Numbered from the stretch's first letter, positions 1 through 6,305 are shown. The stretch is 7,760 bases of DNA from Nostoc sp. CHAB 5715 (GCF_020829685.1 NZ_JAIVFR010000283.1:1-7760); one strand, 5' to 3'. The notes: generated from the sequence alone by a model not told the origin. A program made the numbers and translations.

Positions 1-265
1 TCGGTAGATCATATTGAGAAATTTGGTAATTTTTGGGTAAGTCAGGATAAAAATACTGTTTACGGTCAAATTTGCTATATCTAGCGATTTGACAATTTAA
101 TGCCAAACCAGCCTCAATACCAGCAGTCATTAATACGGTAAATACGATTAAAAATATTGATTGCAAACCATGTCCAACTGTATGTGTATCTTTTTTGCTG
201 CCAATTGATCGAAATAAAGACATCAGACAAATAATGATTCCAATAGCGGTATTATCTGTATAGAA
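1..265 (-). pseudogene. gatB: Degenerate gatB fragment (Asp/Glu-tRNA amidotransferase subunit B), running off the left edge
   Basis: Reading leftwards from 265, the open frame ends at the window edge with a block typical of Gat[21 protein letters not shown] followed by [16 protein letters not shown]. GatB is the subunit of GatCAB that activates and amidates Glu-tRNA(Gln) or Asp-tRNA(Asn) in the cytoplasm. The conserved block begins about 45 codons in. Upstream of it only weak echoes of the normal GatB N-terminus remain: an IGI-like start, a THT tripeptide where GatB has an NTHT-CPVC stretch, and a GL where it has MGLPG. The cysteine-rich and LPG residues are missing. There is no in-frame ATG at the expected place; a TAA at 266-268 closes the frame. 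I infer a decayed extra copy or a 5'-damaged gene. The identity of the conserved block is strong; whether the part beyond the edge is intact cannot be seen. Confidence 0.75.
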
Positions 266-281
266 TTACCCTAAACTTATG

Positions 282-293
282 CCCAGTACTGGG
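282..293. promoter_or_regulatory. 12-bp perfect palindrome between gatB remnant and potA
   Basis: CCCAGTACTGGG is a perfect 12-bp palindrome lying between the divergent gatB remnant and potA, about 27 bases upstream of the candidate potA -35 box. It could be an operator for a dimeric regulator. No second copy was noticed in the window, so this is only a positional inference. Confidence 0.3.
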
Positions 294-319
294 TATAAAA
301 AAATCGGGCGAGTATATTC

Positions 320-347
320 TTGAACAATTGTTTTTGGCGGATACAAT
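320..347 (+). promoter_or_regulatory. Candidate sigma70-type promoter for potA
   Basis: TTGAAC (320-325) and TACAAT (342-347) match the -35 and -10 consensus at 4/6 and 5/6 positions with a 16-base spacer. They would give a leader of roughly 70 bases before the potA start at 423. This is the best pair I saw in the potA upstream region. It is a sequence match only. Confidence 0.45.
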
Positions 348-422
348 AAACCAAAGTGTCAAATCTAGTCTGCCTAATAGACTACTGACATCACGTAATA
401 TCACGGCATTCTACTGAGGATT

Positions 423-1550
423 ATGGCTCAAATTGTCATGCAGAATCAAAGGGGGATAACAACTTTTCAGCCACTTGATGTTGAACTGCGTAATGTATTC
501 AAGTTTTTTAACCAAGAACCAGCAGTAAATGGAATCGATTTGGATGTCAGACAGGGAGAATTTTTTAGTATTTTAGGCCCCTCCGGTTGTGGTAAAACAA
601 CAACACTGCGTTTAATCGCTGGGTTTGAAATCGCTGACGCTGGCAAGGTGTTGATTCAGGGTCAGTCTATGACTAATGTGCCGCCTTACCGCCGACCCGT
701 CAATACTGTATTTCAAAGTTACGCCCTATTTAACCACCTGAATGTCTGGAATAACATCGCCTTCGGACTGCGGTTAAAAAAAATACCCAAATCGAAAATT
801 GAAGCTAGAGTCCAAGAAGCTTTAAAACTCGTGAAAATGGAAAGTTTGCGATCGCGCTTTCCCAATCAACTCTCTGGTGGTCAACAGCAGCGAGTCGCCT
901 TAGCAAGGGCTTTAGTCAATCGCCCTACCGTTGTATTACTGGATGAACCTTTAGGGGCGTTAGATTTAAAACTACGTAAAGAAATGCAGGTGGAGTTATC
1001 AAACTTACACAAAGACTTGGGAGTGACCTTTGTGATGGTGACACACGACCAAGAAGAAGCATTGTCTTTGAGCGATCGCATTGCCGTGATGAACCAAGGC
1101 AAAATTGAACAAGTTGGCACTCCCAGCCAAATCTACGAACGTCCTTGCACATCCTTTGTTGCTGATTTTATTGGTGATACTAATTTATTTAGTGGTGAAA
1201 TTGTAGCGGTAGACTCTTCTAATATTAAAATTTCAACAAAAACGGGACTCTCAATTGTTATTAGCCGCGCTGAAGATACACCATCTAAATTATCACAAGC
1301 AGTGCTAGTGAGCGTGCGGCCAGAAAAAATACAGCTTTCGCTTTATCCACCCAATTTGCCAACTAACTGTTTTGAAGGACAGCTTATCAATGTTATGTAT
1401 TTGGGTACACATGTTAATTATGTTGTGGAATTAACAAATGGCATTAGCATAAATGTGTTGCAACCTAATACTTTTGGCGTTTTACCAGACCGCGACACGC
1501 CGATTTACGCTTGGTGGGCAGAAAATGATTGTTTAGCTATTAGTCAATAG
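423..1550 (+). CDS. potA: Spermidine/putrescine-type ABC transporter ATP-binding protein (PotA)
   Basis: This 375-residue protein is the cytoplasmic ATPase that would drive a polyamine-type importer, working with two permeases and a binding protein. The ABC domain is complete: Walker A GPSGCGKT at 52-59, Q-loop glutamine at 98 (VFQSYALF), signature [15 protein letters not shown] at 150-164, Walker B VVLLDEP at 170-176 with catalytic Glu175, D-loop GALD at 178-181 and switch His208 (VTHD). After about residue 250 comes a regulatory TOBE-type domain with the VRPEKIQLS motif near 298. Length and layout fit PotA/CysA-like import ATPases; PotA is the best match, but a related substrate cannot be excluded. 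GAGGA at 416-420 lies only two bases before the ATG, which is close for a ribosome site; an ATG at codon 6 is an alternative start. No permease or binding-protein gene follows in the window, so it is an orphan here. It looks intact. Confidence 0.9.
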   Translation: MAQIVMQNQRGITTFQPLDVELRNVFKFFNQEPAVNGIDLDVRQGEFFSILGPSGCGKTTTLRLIAGFEIADAGKVLIQGQSMTNVPPYRRPVNTVFQSYALFNHLNVWNNIAFGLRLKKIPKSKIEARVQEALKLVKMESLRSRFPNQLSGGQQQRVALARALVNRPTVVLLDEPLGALDLKLRKEMQVELSNLHKDLGVTFVMVTHDQEEALSLSDRIAVMNQGKIEQVGTPSQIYERPCTSFVADFIGDTNLFSGEIVAVDSSNIKISTKTGLSIVISRAEDTPSKLSQAVLVSVRPEKIQLSLYPPNLPTNCFEGQLINVMYLGTHVNYVVELTNGISINVLQPNTFGVLPDRDTPIYAWWAENDCLAISQ

Positions 1551-1690
1551 TTTTGACACTGTTAGGCTCAAAGCGTGCATTACTGCAACACCCCTCCCAT
1601 TCGGAACCGTGTTTGCAACTTTCACCGCACACGGCTACGAGCGTGTGTGGCTGTGGAAAAAGCCACGCTTTTTCGAGGCTTGAAGACTTC
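1551..1690 (-). mobile_element. Group II intron remnant (domain II-III region)
   Basis: On the minus strand this stretch carries the conserved arrangement found just before domain IV of bacterial group II introns: GCCGTGTGCGGTGAAAG, then GCAAACACGGTTC, then a G-rich run (GGGAGGGGTG) and TGCAGTAATGCA. CCGTGT (1607-1612) pairs with ACACGG (1629-1634) as the domain II-like stem, and TGCATTACTGCA (1576-1587) forms the domain III-like hairpin. The layout recalls the Ll.LtrB segment with GAGCCGTATAC and CAGTAATGTG. No reverse transcriptase, domain V or intron 5' end (GUGYG) is visible, so it is a truncated relic. It begins directly after the potA stop codon, suggesting the rest was lost at that edge. 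Confidence 0.6.
1641..1675 (+). terminator. Hairpin plus T-run downstream of potA
   Basis: GTGGCT (1647-1652) can pair with AGCCAC (1661-1666) around an eight-base loop, and the stem can be extended outward with GCG/CGC. It is followed by CTTTTTC. This resembles a rho-independent terminator for potA, about 95 bases after its stop. It lies in the intron remnant, so the stem may also be part of an old intron helix. Confidence 0.4.
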
Positions 1691-1765
1691 CGGTGAAAAG
1701 TCAGATTCTTTTATACTTATTATATAATTTTTTCTTTATTTTTAATCAAAGGTGATGTTAGTTGA

Positions 1766-1879
1766 TGTATAGATGAGAAAGTTTTCATCCAAGCAGAAGA
1801 AAGTTTACACCCAAACAAACCTACAATTAACTGTCAAACAACCAGTTCACTTTTAGATGAGGAATATGAGGGAGATTAG
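1766..1879 (+). other. Short open frame with protein-like composition, possible gene tail
   Basis: An open frame from about 1766 to a TAG at 1877-1879 reads DEKVFIQAEESLHPNKP and then TINCQTTSSLLDEEYEGD. The acidic ending and absence of low-complexity sequence make it look like the last ~35 codons of a gene. It has no start codon and no RBS. I do not recognise the family and cannot exclude a chance open frame. The rest of 1691-1921 is AT-rich and shows nothing else I can support. Confidence 0.2.
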
Positions 1880-1921
1880 AGAAATAACAAATGACCACTG
1901 ACAAATCACTGTATCTTTGCA

Positions 1922-2021
1922 TTAACTCTTATAAGAAGCAATCAAACTAGCGACGATCGCAACTAGTTCTCCTGGATCAACCGGTTTCGCCACATGAGTC
2001 TGAAAGCCCGCTTCCAGGGCT
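1922..2021 (-). pseudogene. C-terminal end of a receiver (response-regulator) domain, cut by an insertion sequence
   Basis: The frame ending at the TAA 1922-1924 reads ALEAGFQTHVAKPVDPGELV followed by AIVASLIASYKS. This is the last part of a CheY-like receiver: the invariant Lys-Pro of beta5 (AKPVDP) and the amphipathic alpha5 helix. Such tails are common at the end of cyanobacterial hybrid histidine kinases and response regulators. The phosphoacceptor Asp and everything upstream are missing. The frame stops exactly where the IS4-type element begins. If the element and one copy of its AGGGCT duplication are removed, the frame continues as RALEAG from the DNA at 3170 onward, which confirms that the element disrupted this gene. 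The piece beyond the element is itself badly decayed. Confidence 0.75.
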
Positions 2022-2044
2022 TGTCATTACCAACATCTTTTAAA
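2021..2044 (+). repeat. Left terminal inverted repeat of the IS4-type element
   Basis: TTGTCATTACCAACAT, then C, then TTTTAAA. The reverse complement of 3147-3170 is identical except for A instead of C at the 17th base. The transposase stop codon (2040-2042) lies inside this repeat. Confidence 0.8.
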
Positions 2045-2420
2045 CTGACTGGGTGATAAAATCAGCAGCCCAACACATATCCTGTAATCGCAACCAGCCT
2101 CGCCATAAGGTCTGCCAACCAGGTAGACCATCGGATTTGCGGCCAAGAAAACCACCCAAACGAGCGATCGCTAAAAAGAATTCACAAGCGAGTCAACTCA
2201 CAATTTGTCAACCCAAGACGAGCAACTAAGACCTTTAACATAATTGAAGGGATGTACTGGTGTGCCAAGAGTTGAGGATTGCTGCGACTAAGGGTGCGTA
2301 ACTGTAATAATCTGACTGAAACTATAGCAAAAAAGCCAAGTAGCGTCACCAATGATGAAGCTGACTCCAATTGACGTTTTTCTACAGCACAACCAGTTAT
2401 TAGTCAGCCCCTTCGGGGAA

Positions 2421-2448
2421 GTCAAAAGTCAAAAGTCAAAAGTCAAAA
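2421..2448 (+). repeat. Short tandem heptamer repeat (GTCAAAA x4), STRR type
   Basis: Four perfect GTCAAAA units follow one another, then a partial fifth (GT). Heptameric STRR repeats of this kind are known from heterocystous cyanobacteria. Copy number in such arrays is prone to change by slippage. Confidence 0.85.
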
Positions 2449-2457
2449 GTAAGAAAC

Positions 2458-2477
2458 CCATAAATAAATTTAGGGGC
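2458..2477 (+). repeat. 20-bp direct repeat, copy 1
   Basis: CCATAAATAAATTTAGGGGC, perfectly repeated at 2539-2558, 81 bases downstream. On the minus strand the unit reads GCCCCTAAATTTATTTATGG. The interval of 61 bases between the copies is GC-rich in its first part and T-rich at its end. Confidence 0.85.
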
Positions 2478-2538
2478 AAGAGTAAGGCGGACGCCGTATT
2501 TCTTGCGCTGCGCCACTCGTTATACATTTTTTATTTTT

Positions 2539-2558
2539 CCATAAATAAATTTAGGGGC
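2539..2558 (+). repeat. 20-bp direct repeat, copy 2
   Basis: Second perfect copy of CCATAAATAAATTTAGGGGC. The two copies could be the product of a duplication around an inserted 61-base piece, or a substrate for deletion by recombination. Confidence 0.85.
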
Positions 2559-3146
2559 TTGTACCTTTTTCTTTCTGGTCATTATGGTACTCCTCAATTA
2601 ACCAACGTGTAGTTCTGGTAACGCTTCCACCAACGTGTTGTCATTGTCCTTTTTTTGACTACGCAGCCAAGGTATTTGTCCTGCCAATCCCAAAATTTGT
2701 GGATTCAGAGGTGTCGGTACTACTGCGAAACTTGTGTGTAGCATCATTCCTCAACATGAAGCCATCTCCAATATGCCCTAATCCCTTAACTTCCCGATGA
2801 TCAGTGTAATCTAGTTCTGTTGTGTCTTGGATGAATAAAACAACATTGGATTTTATTTCAGTCGCGCTTTGTTTCGTCTCCGTGATGTGAGGTTGAATTA
2901 ATGCCTTATGAGTTACATCGTCTTCCGCAAATAATCGGTACGCAGCACGAATTTCATTCCAGCCTTGCATCATATCTGGTAAACTCCCTTGCGGGTTGGC
3001 AGCTATGGCTGCACCGATAGCGATCGCTCTTTGTGTACGACGAGTATCCCCTAATTCGGCATCTCCCCATTGCTCAACTGCCCAAGCATTGAGGTCTGTG
3101 AAATTTTTCAACTTCATACTCTGACTCTATTACATCCCTACCTCAC

Positions 3147-3170
3147 TTTAAAATATGTTGGTAATGACAA
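3147..3170 (-). repeat. Right terminal inverted repeat of the IS4-type element
   Basis: Reverse complement of 2021-2044 with one mismatch. It lies 30 bases upstream of the transposase start at 3117 and is followed directly by the second AGGGCT copy (3170-3175). Confidence 0.8.
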
Positions 3171-3207
3171 GGGCTCTTACACATAGGCAGATTAACAATT
3201 GCATTTT
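3170..3207 (-). pseudogene. Eroded upstream stub of the interrupted receiver gene
   Basis: On the minus strand the bases just right of the insertion sequence read CTGCCTATGTG-TAAGAGCCC. Joined to the left flank without the element they give the receiver motif RALEAG. The CTGCCTATGTG part resembles the usual alpha4 region (LTAY-R...) with a few codons missing. Nothing further upstream is recognisable, because the divergent kinase gene starts at 3208. Confidence 0.45.
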
Positions 3208-4145
3208 ATGAAGAACACTTTATCTTGGAATATAACTTCAGAACAAAGAAACCAAAAAATTCTGCTGGTGGATACTCAGCTGACAGCCTCCGCTTGCTGC
3301 AAGTCACTTTAAAGCTGAAGGGATACAACGTCACCATAGCCGACAATGGTGCTGAAGCATTGGTACAAATTGCCGAATCTCCTCCCGATTTGGTACTGCT
3401 AGATGTGGTGATGCCGGATATGGATGGCTATGAAGTTACCCGGCAAATTAAGCACAATTCAAACTTACCTTTTATCCCAATTTTGCTGGTGACAGGTTCT
3501 GAAAAATCAAGTGTCGTCAAAGGTTTAGATGCAGGTGCAGATGAATTTATTTGCAAGCCGGTAGATAAGAAGGAATTACTGGCCAGGGTGCGGGCTTTGT
3601 TGAGACTGAAACACAGTATGGACGAACAACTGTTCCTTAGTCAGCGACGGGAAGATTTTGTGACCCGCCTCACTCACGACCTGCGAACTCCGTTGATAGC
3701 TGCTGACCAATTCCTAAAGTTGCTGCAAAGAGGTGTTTTTGGCAATACCTTATCAGCAATGCGTGAATCTTTAGAACAAATGGCTCAGAGTAACCAAACT
3801 TTGTTGTCAATGGTCGATACCTTGTTAGAAGTTTACCAGTATGAAGCTGGAGGCAAAACTTTGGATTTCTTTGTGGTTGACCTGTGGGAATTATGTCAGC
3901 AAGTAGTGCAAGAACTAATGCCTTTGGCTGATGTTAAACATTTAACTCTCAAAGCTGTCTTGGCAAAGGGTACTGAAACTTCTTTAGTTAAAGTTAGAGG
4001 CGATCGCCTGGAACTACGCCGACTTCTCACTAACTTAGTTGGTAACGCCATTCGCTTCAGCGATGCTGGATCAGTAGAAGTTCGCCTCAATTCCACTGTT
4101 CAAGGGGTAACAATTGAACCAGATACCCAAATCTCACCCACTTGA
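3208..4145 (+). pseudogene. Receiver-histidine kinase, frameshifted in the receiver and truncated in the ATPase domain
   Basis: From ATG 3208 the frame reads MKNTLSWNITSEQRNQKILL then VD. Around 3273 one base is missing: adding a G (GTGGATGACTCAGCT) joins ILLVD to DSADSLRLLQ, restoring the second Asp of the acidic pocket. Downstream, numbering from an in-frame ATG at 3225, are phospho-acceptor Asp60 (LLDVVMPDMDG), Thr90, Lys111-Pro, the H-box DFVTRLTHDLRTPL with His151, and an N-box LTNLVGNAIRFSD near 269-280. Homology stops at GVTIE (about 4118); the G1, F and G2 boxes that bind ATP are absent and the last residues are read from the reverse of the adjoining ligase gene. A full protein would transfer phosphate from ATP through His to Asp partners in a two-component pathway. 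This copy lacks ATP binding, so I expect no kinase activity. The 306-residue product from 3225 would lack receiver strand beta1. Confidence 0.85.
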
Positions 4146-5341
4146 TCGGGTTGGCAAGGCGTGAGGTTCTCTGGATGAACGATTACTACCTCTAAGTCGG
4201 GAACTGGTTGACCGTTGCTGACAAATACTTGTGCTGCGGAGCTTTCCTCTAGTTTGATCTGACCCACTGTCAGGGCTGATTTATTCACAGATCGCACCAC
4301 AGGAGCGGCTGATTTATTAGTGCCAGACACAATAAGCGTGCTTTCAGCCATGCCATAGCAAGGATTAAAAGACTCCGGTCGAAAACCACATTGAGCAAAG
4401 GCAGTGGCAAATTTTGTCAATGTATGAAGGCGAACTGGTTCTGCACCATTGAAAGCGATCGACCAACTGCTGAGATCTAGCTCTGATTTTTGAGCCTCAC
4501 TCACTTTCTGAACACAGAGATCGTAGGCGAAGTTAGGTCCTCCACTTGTGGTTGCCCCATATTTGGAAATAACCTTTAACCAGCGTACTGGACTCTGTAA
4601 AAAAGCTACTGGCGGCATGAAAACACAGGGAATACCCAAGTAAATTGGTTGTAGAAGATTGCTGATCAGCCCCATGTCATGAAATAGTGGTAGCCAGCCT
4701 GCATAAACTGTTTGAGAACTATGTTCAAAAGCTTTTTCAATCAATTTCTCGTTGTGCAAAATATTACCATGACTGATCATCACACCTTTTGGACGACTAG
4801 TCGAACCTGATGTGTACTGCAAAAGGGCTAAAGTCTCACTGGTAACTTCTGTGATGAGAGAACTTTCTGTCCATTGCTCAGTATCGGTGGCTGCCCAAAG
4901 CACTGCCTCAATCTCTGGAGGATAAGTAAATTTCCGGTTACGTTCCGCCAAAATTTGGCTATCGGTGAGGACAATGCTGGCCTTAGCATCCATGCAAATA
5001 GCTTGGAGTCTGGGCAAGTGGCGTTTAGATTGGGGAGTATAAGTGGGTACTGCAATCACCCCAGCATACAAGCACCCTAAAAAGGCCGCGATGAATTCCA
5101 AGCTTGACGGGTAGAGCAGCAAAGCTCTATCTCCAGGTTGTATCCCATGCAGTTGCAAGCAGCCGGCAATGCGTTGAGCGCGGCTAGCGAGTTCTGCATA
5201 GGTTATTTGTGCCGACTCCGTTTCACCATTTTCAAGAAAGGTGAAAGCTACTTGCTGAGGTTGAGATAGTACTCGGTATTCCAGTACGTCTAAGAAAGTA
5301 CTAGTCTGACTTTTGTAATCTATTAACAGATTTGTATTCAT
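4100..5341 (-). pseudogene. Fatty acyl-AMP ligase (FAAL-type adenylation enzyme), C-terminally truncated
   Basis: The enzyme would activate a fatty acid with ATP to acyl-AMP and pass it to an acyl carrier protein, usually as the first step of a lipopeptide, polyketide or olefin synthase pathway. Visible motifs, counting from an upstream ATG at 5362: A3 LQYTSGSTSRPKG at 181-193, GWLPLFHDMGL at 222-232, SGGPNFAYDLC at 273-283, A5 NPCYGMAEST at 333-342 and GEIWVSG at 409-415. The GWLPLFHDMGLI and PNFAYDLC signatures favour FAAL over acyl-CoA ligases. The frame runs as expected to WVSGS, then joins kinase DNA at about 4115-4120 and ends at 4100. The A7 and A8 motifs and the C-terminal domain with the A10 lysine are missing (about 160 residues by family length), so it should be inactive. 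I prefer ATG 5341 (MNTNLLIDYK) to 5362; neither has a clear ribosome site. TATAGT at 5363-5368 (minus) is a possible -10 box. Confidence 0.85.
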
Positions 5342-5468
5342 AATTAAGCACAAAAAAACCAAACTATAGCAGTCCTAAATGTTTCGTGAGAACGAATGAA
5401 TGCTGTAATGTTTGTAAAAAAATGATAAAGGTATAAAACAGTTACAGATTTTATTAGCTATGATTATT

Positions 5469-5705
5469 CTACTCTTTGTCCTTAGTACTTTTTAATGAAA
5501 TTAATTCACTTTTAAGTTTTTCAATATATAGCCGAAGTTGGCCCTCCAACTCCATTACGGCTAGCAAATTCCCAAGTCCCTGTAATATTTTTAGTAGATT
5601 CTGAAACTGAAAGAGTTTGTGAAAAAGCTAATTTTGGTGACAGAACTATGCATCCCAAAATTGCGCTTAGTATGGAAACAGTTTTTTTCTGAAATTTTTA
5701 ATCAT
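5469..5705 (-). pseudogene. Small exported-protein gene broken by frameshifts
   Basis: AAGGA lies five bases before ATG 5705, the best ribosome site seen in this part of the window. The start reads MIKNFRKK and then stops after 12 codons. If the run of seven A at the slip point had eight, the frame continues as TVSILSAILGCIVLSPKLAF followed by SQTLSVSESTKNITGTWEF: a basic n-region, a hydrophobic core and an AFS-Q cleavage site, hence an exported protein of a cyanobacterium. That frame ends at 5521. The start frame, however, also stays open from about 5634 to a TAG at 5469 and reads LLKILQGLGNLLAVMELEGQ then LRLYIEKLKSELISLKSTKD, with a heptad-like pattern. The mature protein has an ITGTW motif of the kind seen in lipocalin-like folds, but I do not recognise the family. 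One of the two downstream frames may be chance. Confidence 0.45.
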
Positions 5706-5900
5706 TGTGATCCTTGTGTTACGCGTATCGTCCGCTTGAGTTTTTTCCTCTACTGTGTCATCAACTCAAAAACCAAAATTTTCGCAGCAACTTCAAATTA
5801 TTACAAAACTTCATTATTGAGTGAGCCTCGGCTTTGCAAGGAAGTTGTCTTGCACTAGTGCTGGAATAATGGCCTGCGGGATCAAATTGTCATTAAGAAA

Positions 5901-6107
5901 GGGGTATTAGTACCATTGGAACAGAAAACCGGGTTAAGTATTATTACATTAATAATACAAATCTATTTCAACGCTGAAACCTGGTTTTCTCGTTAAGCAA
6001 CTACTTGGTAACTTGAAACATCAGTTACTACAACCTTCAATAAAAACCTTACAGGATAAGACTTTTAAGCTTAACCTGGTTTTCTGTTACGATGATACTT
6101 GTACCCC
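5901..6107. mobile_element. 207-bp element with 37-bp inverted repeats (MITE-like)
   Basis: 5901-5937 and the reverse complement of 6071-6107 agree at 31 of 37 positions, both starting GGGGTA and sharing AACAGAAAACC. A third copy of the inner motif, AACCTGGTTTTCT, lies at 5978-5990, in the same orientation as the right repeat, so the left arm can pair with either. The element has no coding frame. Motifs of the AGAAAACC-GGTT kind are very common in cyanobacterial intergenic DNA. No target-site duplication is visible (AAGAAA on the left, AGAATT on the right). Its right arm overlaps the last codons of the brxC fragment. It could be a MITE or a large folded RNA or terminator. Confidence 0.55.
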
Positions 6108-6305
6108 AGAATTGAGCAGCTTCACAAACTGCTCGTGAATTCCCGACTGCACACGCTTGTGGCGGGGGTCAGTTTCCGGATAACCGCCTGTGATAATGTA
6201 TTCAGAGACTTCTTCTAAAACCTTGGCAGGTTTTTGCTCATGGAAATAAATGACTGGAGCAATATTACGGGTGACATCAGCAGCAAAAATTTCCTTAATT
6301 AGCAT
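6087..6305 (-). pseudogene. brxC: BrxC N-terminal fragment (BREX phage-defence ATPase)
   Basis: The 72-codon frame begins MLIKEIFAADVTRNIAPVIY and continues FHEQKPAKVLEEVSEYIITG, GYPETDPRHKRVQSGIHEQF, VKLL. This is the N-terminus typical of the large BREX P-loop ATPase BrxC (about 1,200 residues): the IFxxDVTRxIxPVxYFHEQ and EVSEYIITGG motifs. The Walker A motif, expected shortly after this point, is missing. Recognisable sequence ends near 6114; the last residues (NSGVQVSS) are encoded by the inverted repeat of the neighbouring element. AGAGGTG sits about six bases before the ATG as a good ribosome site. The gene follows brxE, brxA and brxB in the order of type 6 BREX operons. No pglX or other downstream BREX gene remains in the window. 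The fragment cannot hydrolyse ATP. Confidence 0.75.

Larger units (their letters stand above)
2398..2597. repeat. Repeat block occupying the missing centre of the transposase
   Basis: This stretch shows no transposase homology that I can see. It contains a CCCC-TTC-GGGG hairpin (2408-2418), a four-copy heptamer (2421-2448), two copies of a 20-bp sequence (2458-2477 and 2539-2558), and between them a GC-rich piece (GGCGGACGCC, GCGCTGCGCC) that resembles dispersed cyanobacterial intergenic repeats. I infer that intergenic repeat DNA was brought into the element, with loss of the transposase core, by deletion and recombination. An open frame of 86 codons on the plus strand here is mostly repeats and is not a believable gene. 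Confidence 0.6.
2040..3117 (-). pseudogene. IS4-family transposase, broken (N- and C-terminal parts survive, catalytic core lost)
   Basis: The N-terminal part (start 3117) shows the Tnp_DNA_bind type: ELGDTRRTQR at 21-30, SLPDMMQGWNEIRAAYRLF at 45-63, and IQDTTELDYT at 96-105 containing the first catalytic Asp98. Just after GLGHIGDGFM (about 2745) an insertion of about 13 bases shifts the frame; the true continuation (LHTSFAVVPTPLNPQILGLA, then GQIPWLRSQKKD) runs in another frame to a stop at 2598. The C-terminal part resumes at about 2397 with TGCAVEKRQLESASSLVTLL and, after a second shift near 2185, ends with EFFLAIARLGGFLGRKSDGL and PGWQTLWRGWLRLQDM. The second catalytic Asp region is absent and a repeat block occupies its place. 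The protein would cut and join the element ends; this copy cannot. Confidence 0.85.
2022..3169 (-). mobile_element. Decayed IS4-type insertion sequence (about 1.15 kb)
   Basis: The element is bounded by inverted repeats that match over 24 bases with one mismatch (2021-2044 against 3147-3170; core TTGTCATTACCAACAT). AGGGCT occurs directly at both outer edges (2016-2021 and 3170-3175), a likely target-site duplication. Exact ends are uncertain by one base because T/A at the tips is shared with the flanks. Excision in silico restores a continuous receiver-domain reading frame. IS4-group elements usually make longer duplications, so six bases may be what survives after mutation. Inside lies a single transposase gene that is frameshifted and has lost its centre, so the copy cannot move by itself. 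Confidence 0.75.

Noticed and set aside
881..1152. Minus-strand open frames inside potA
   Set aside because: Complete PotA motifs on the plus strand explain the DNA; these are shadows.
2421..2558. Possible CRISPR array
   Set aside because: The repeat units are tandem heptamers and only two copies of a 20-mer; no regular repeat-spacer pattern and no cas genes.
2352..2612. 86-codon plus-strand open frame across the repeat block
   Set aside because: It consists mostly of the heptamer repeat and the duplicated 20-mer (KSQKSKVKS and two KPINKFRG/SINKFRG-like pieces) and lies in an insertion sequence remnant; no sign of a real gene.
4828..5080. Open frames in other phases within the acyl-AMP ligase region
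   Set aside because: The ligase frame carries all family motifs; no independent evidence for overlapping genes.
5736..5769. TTGAGT ... ACTCAA inverted repeat upstream of the signal-peptide gene
   Set aside because: Six-base arms with a 22-base loop in AT-rich DNA are expected by chance.
5619..5858. 79-codon plus-strand open frame
   Set aside because: It lies antisense to the frameshifted signal-peptide gene, which has a strong ribosome site; composition (Cys, Phe, Leu-rich) is that of an antisense shadow.
5852..5861. Palindrome GCACTAGTGC as a possible operator or attachment site
   Set aside because: Ten bases is short, there is no adjacent gene start or integrase, and similar palindromes are frequent in cyanobacterial intergenic DNA.
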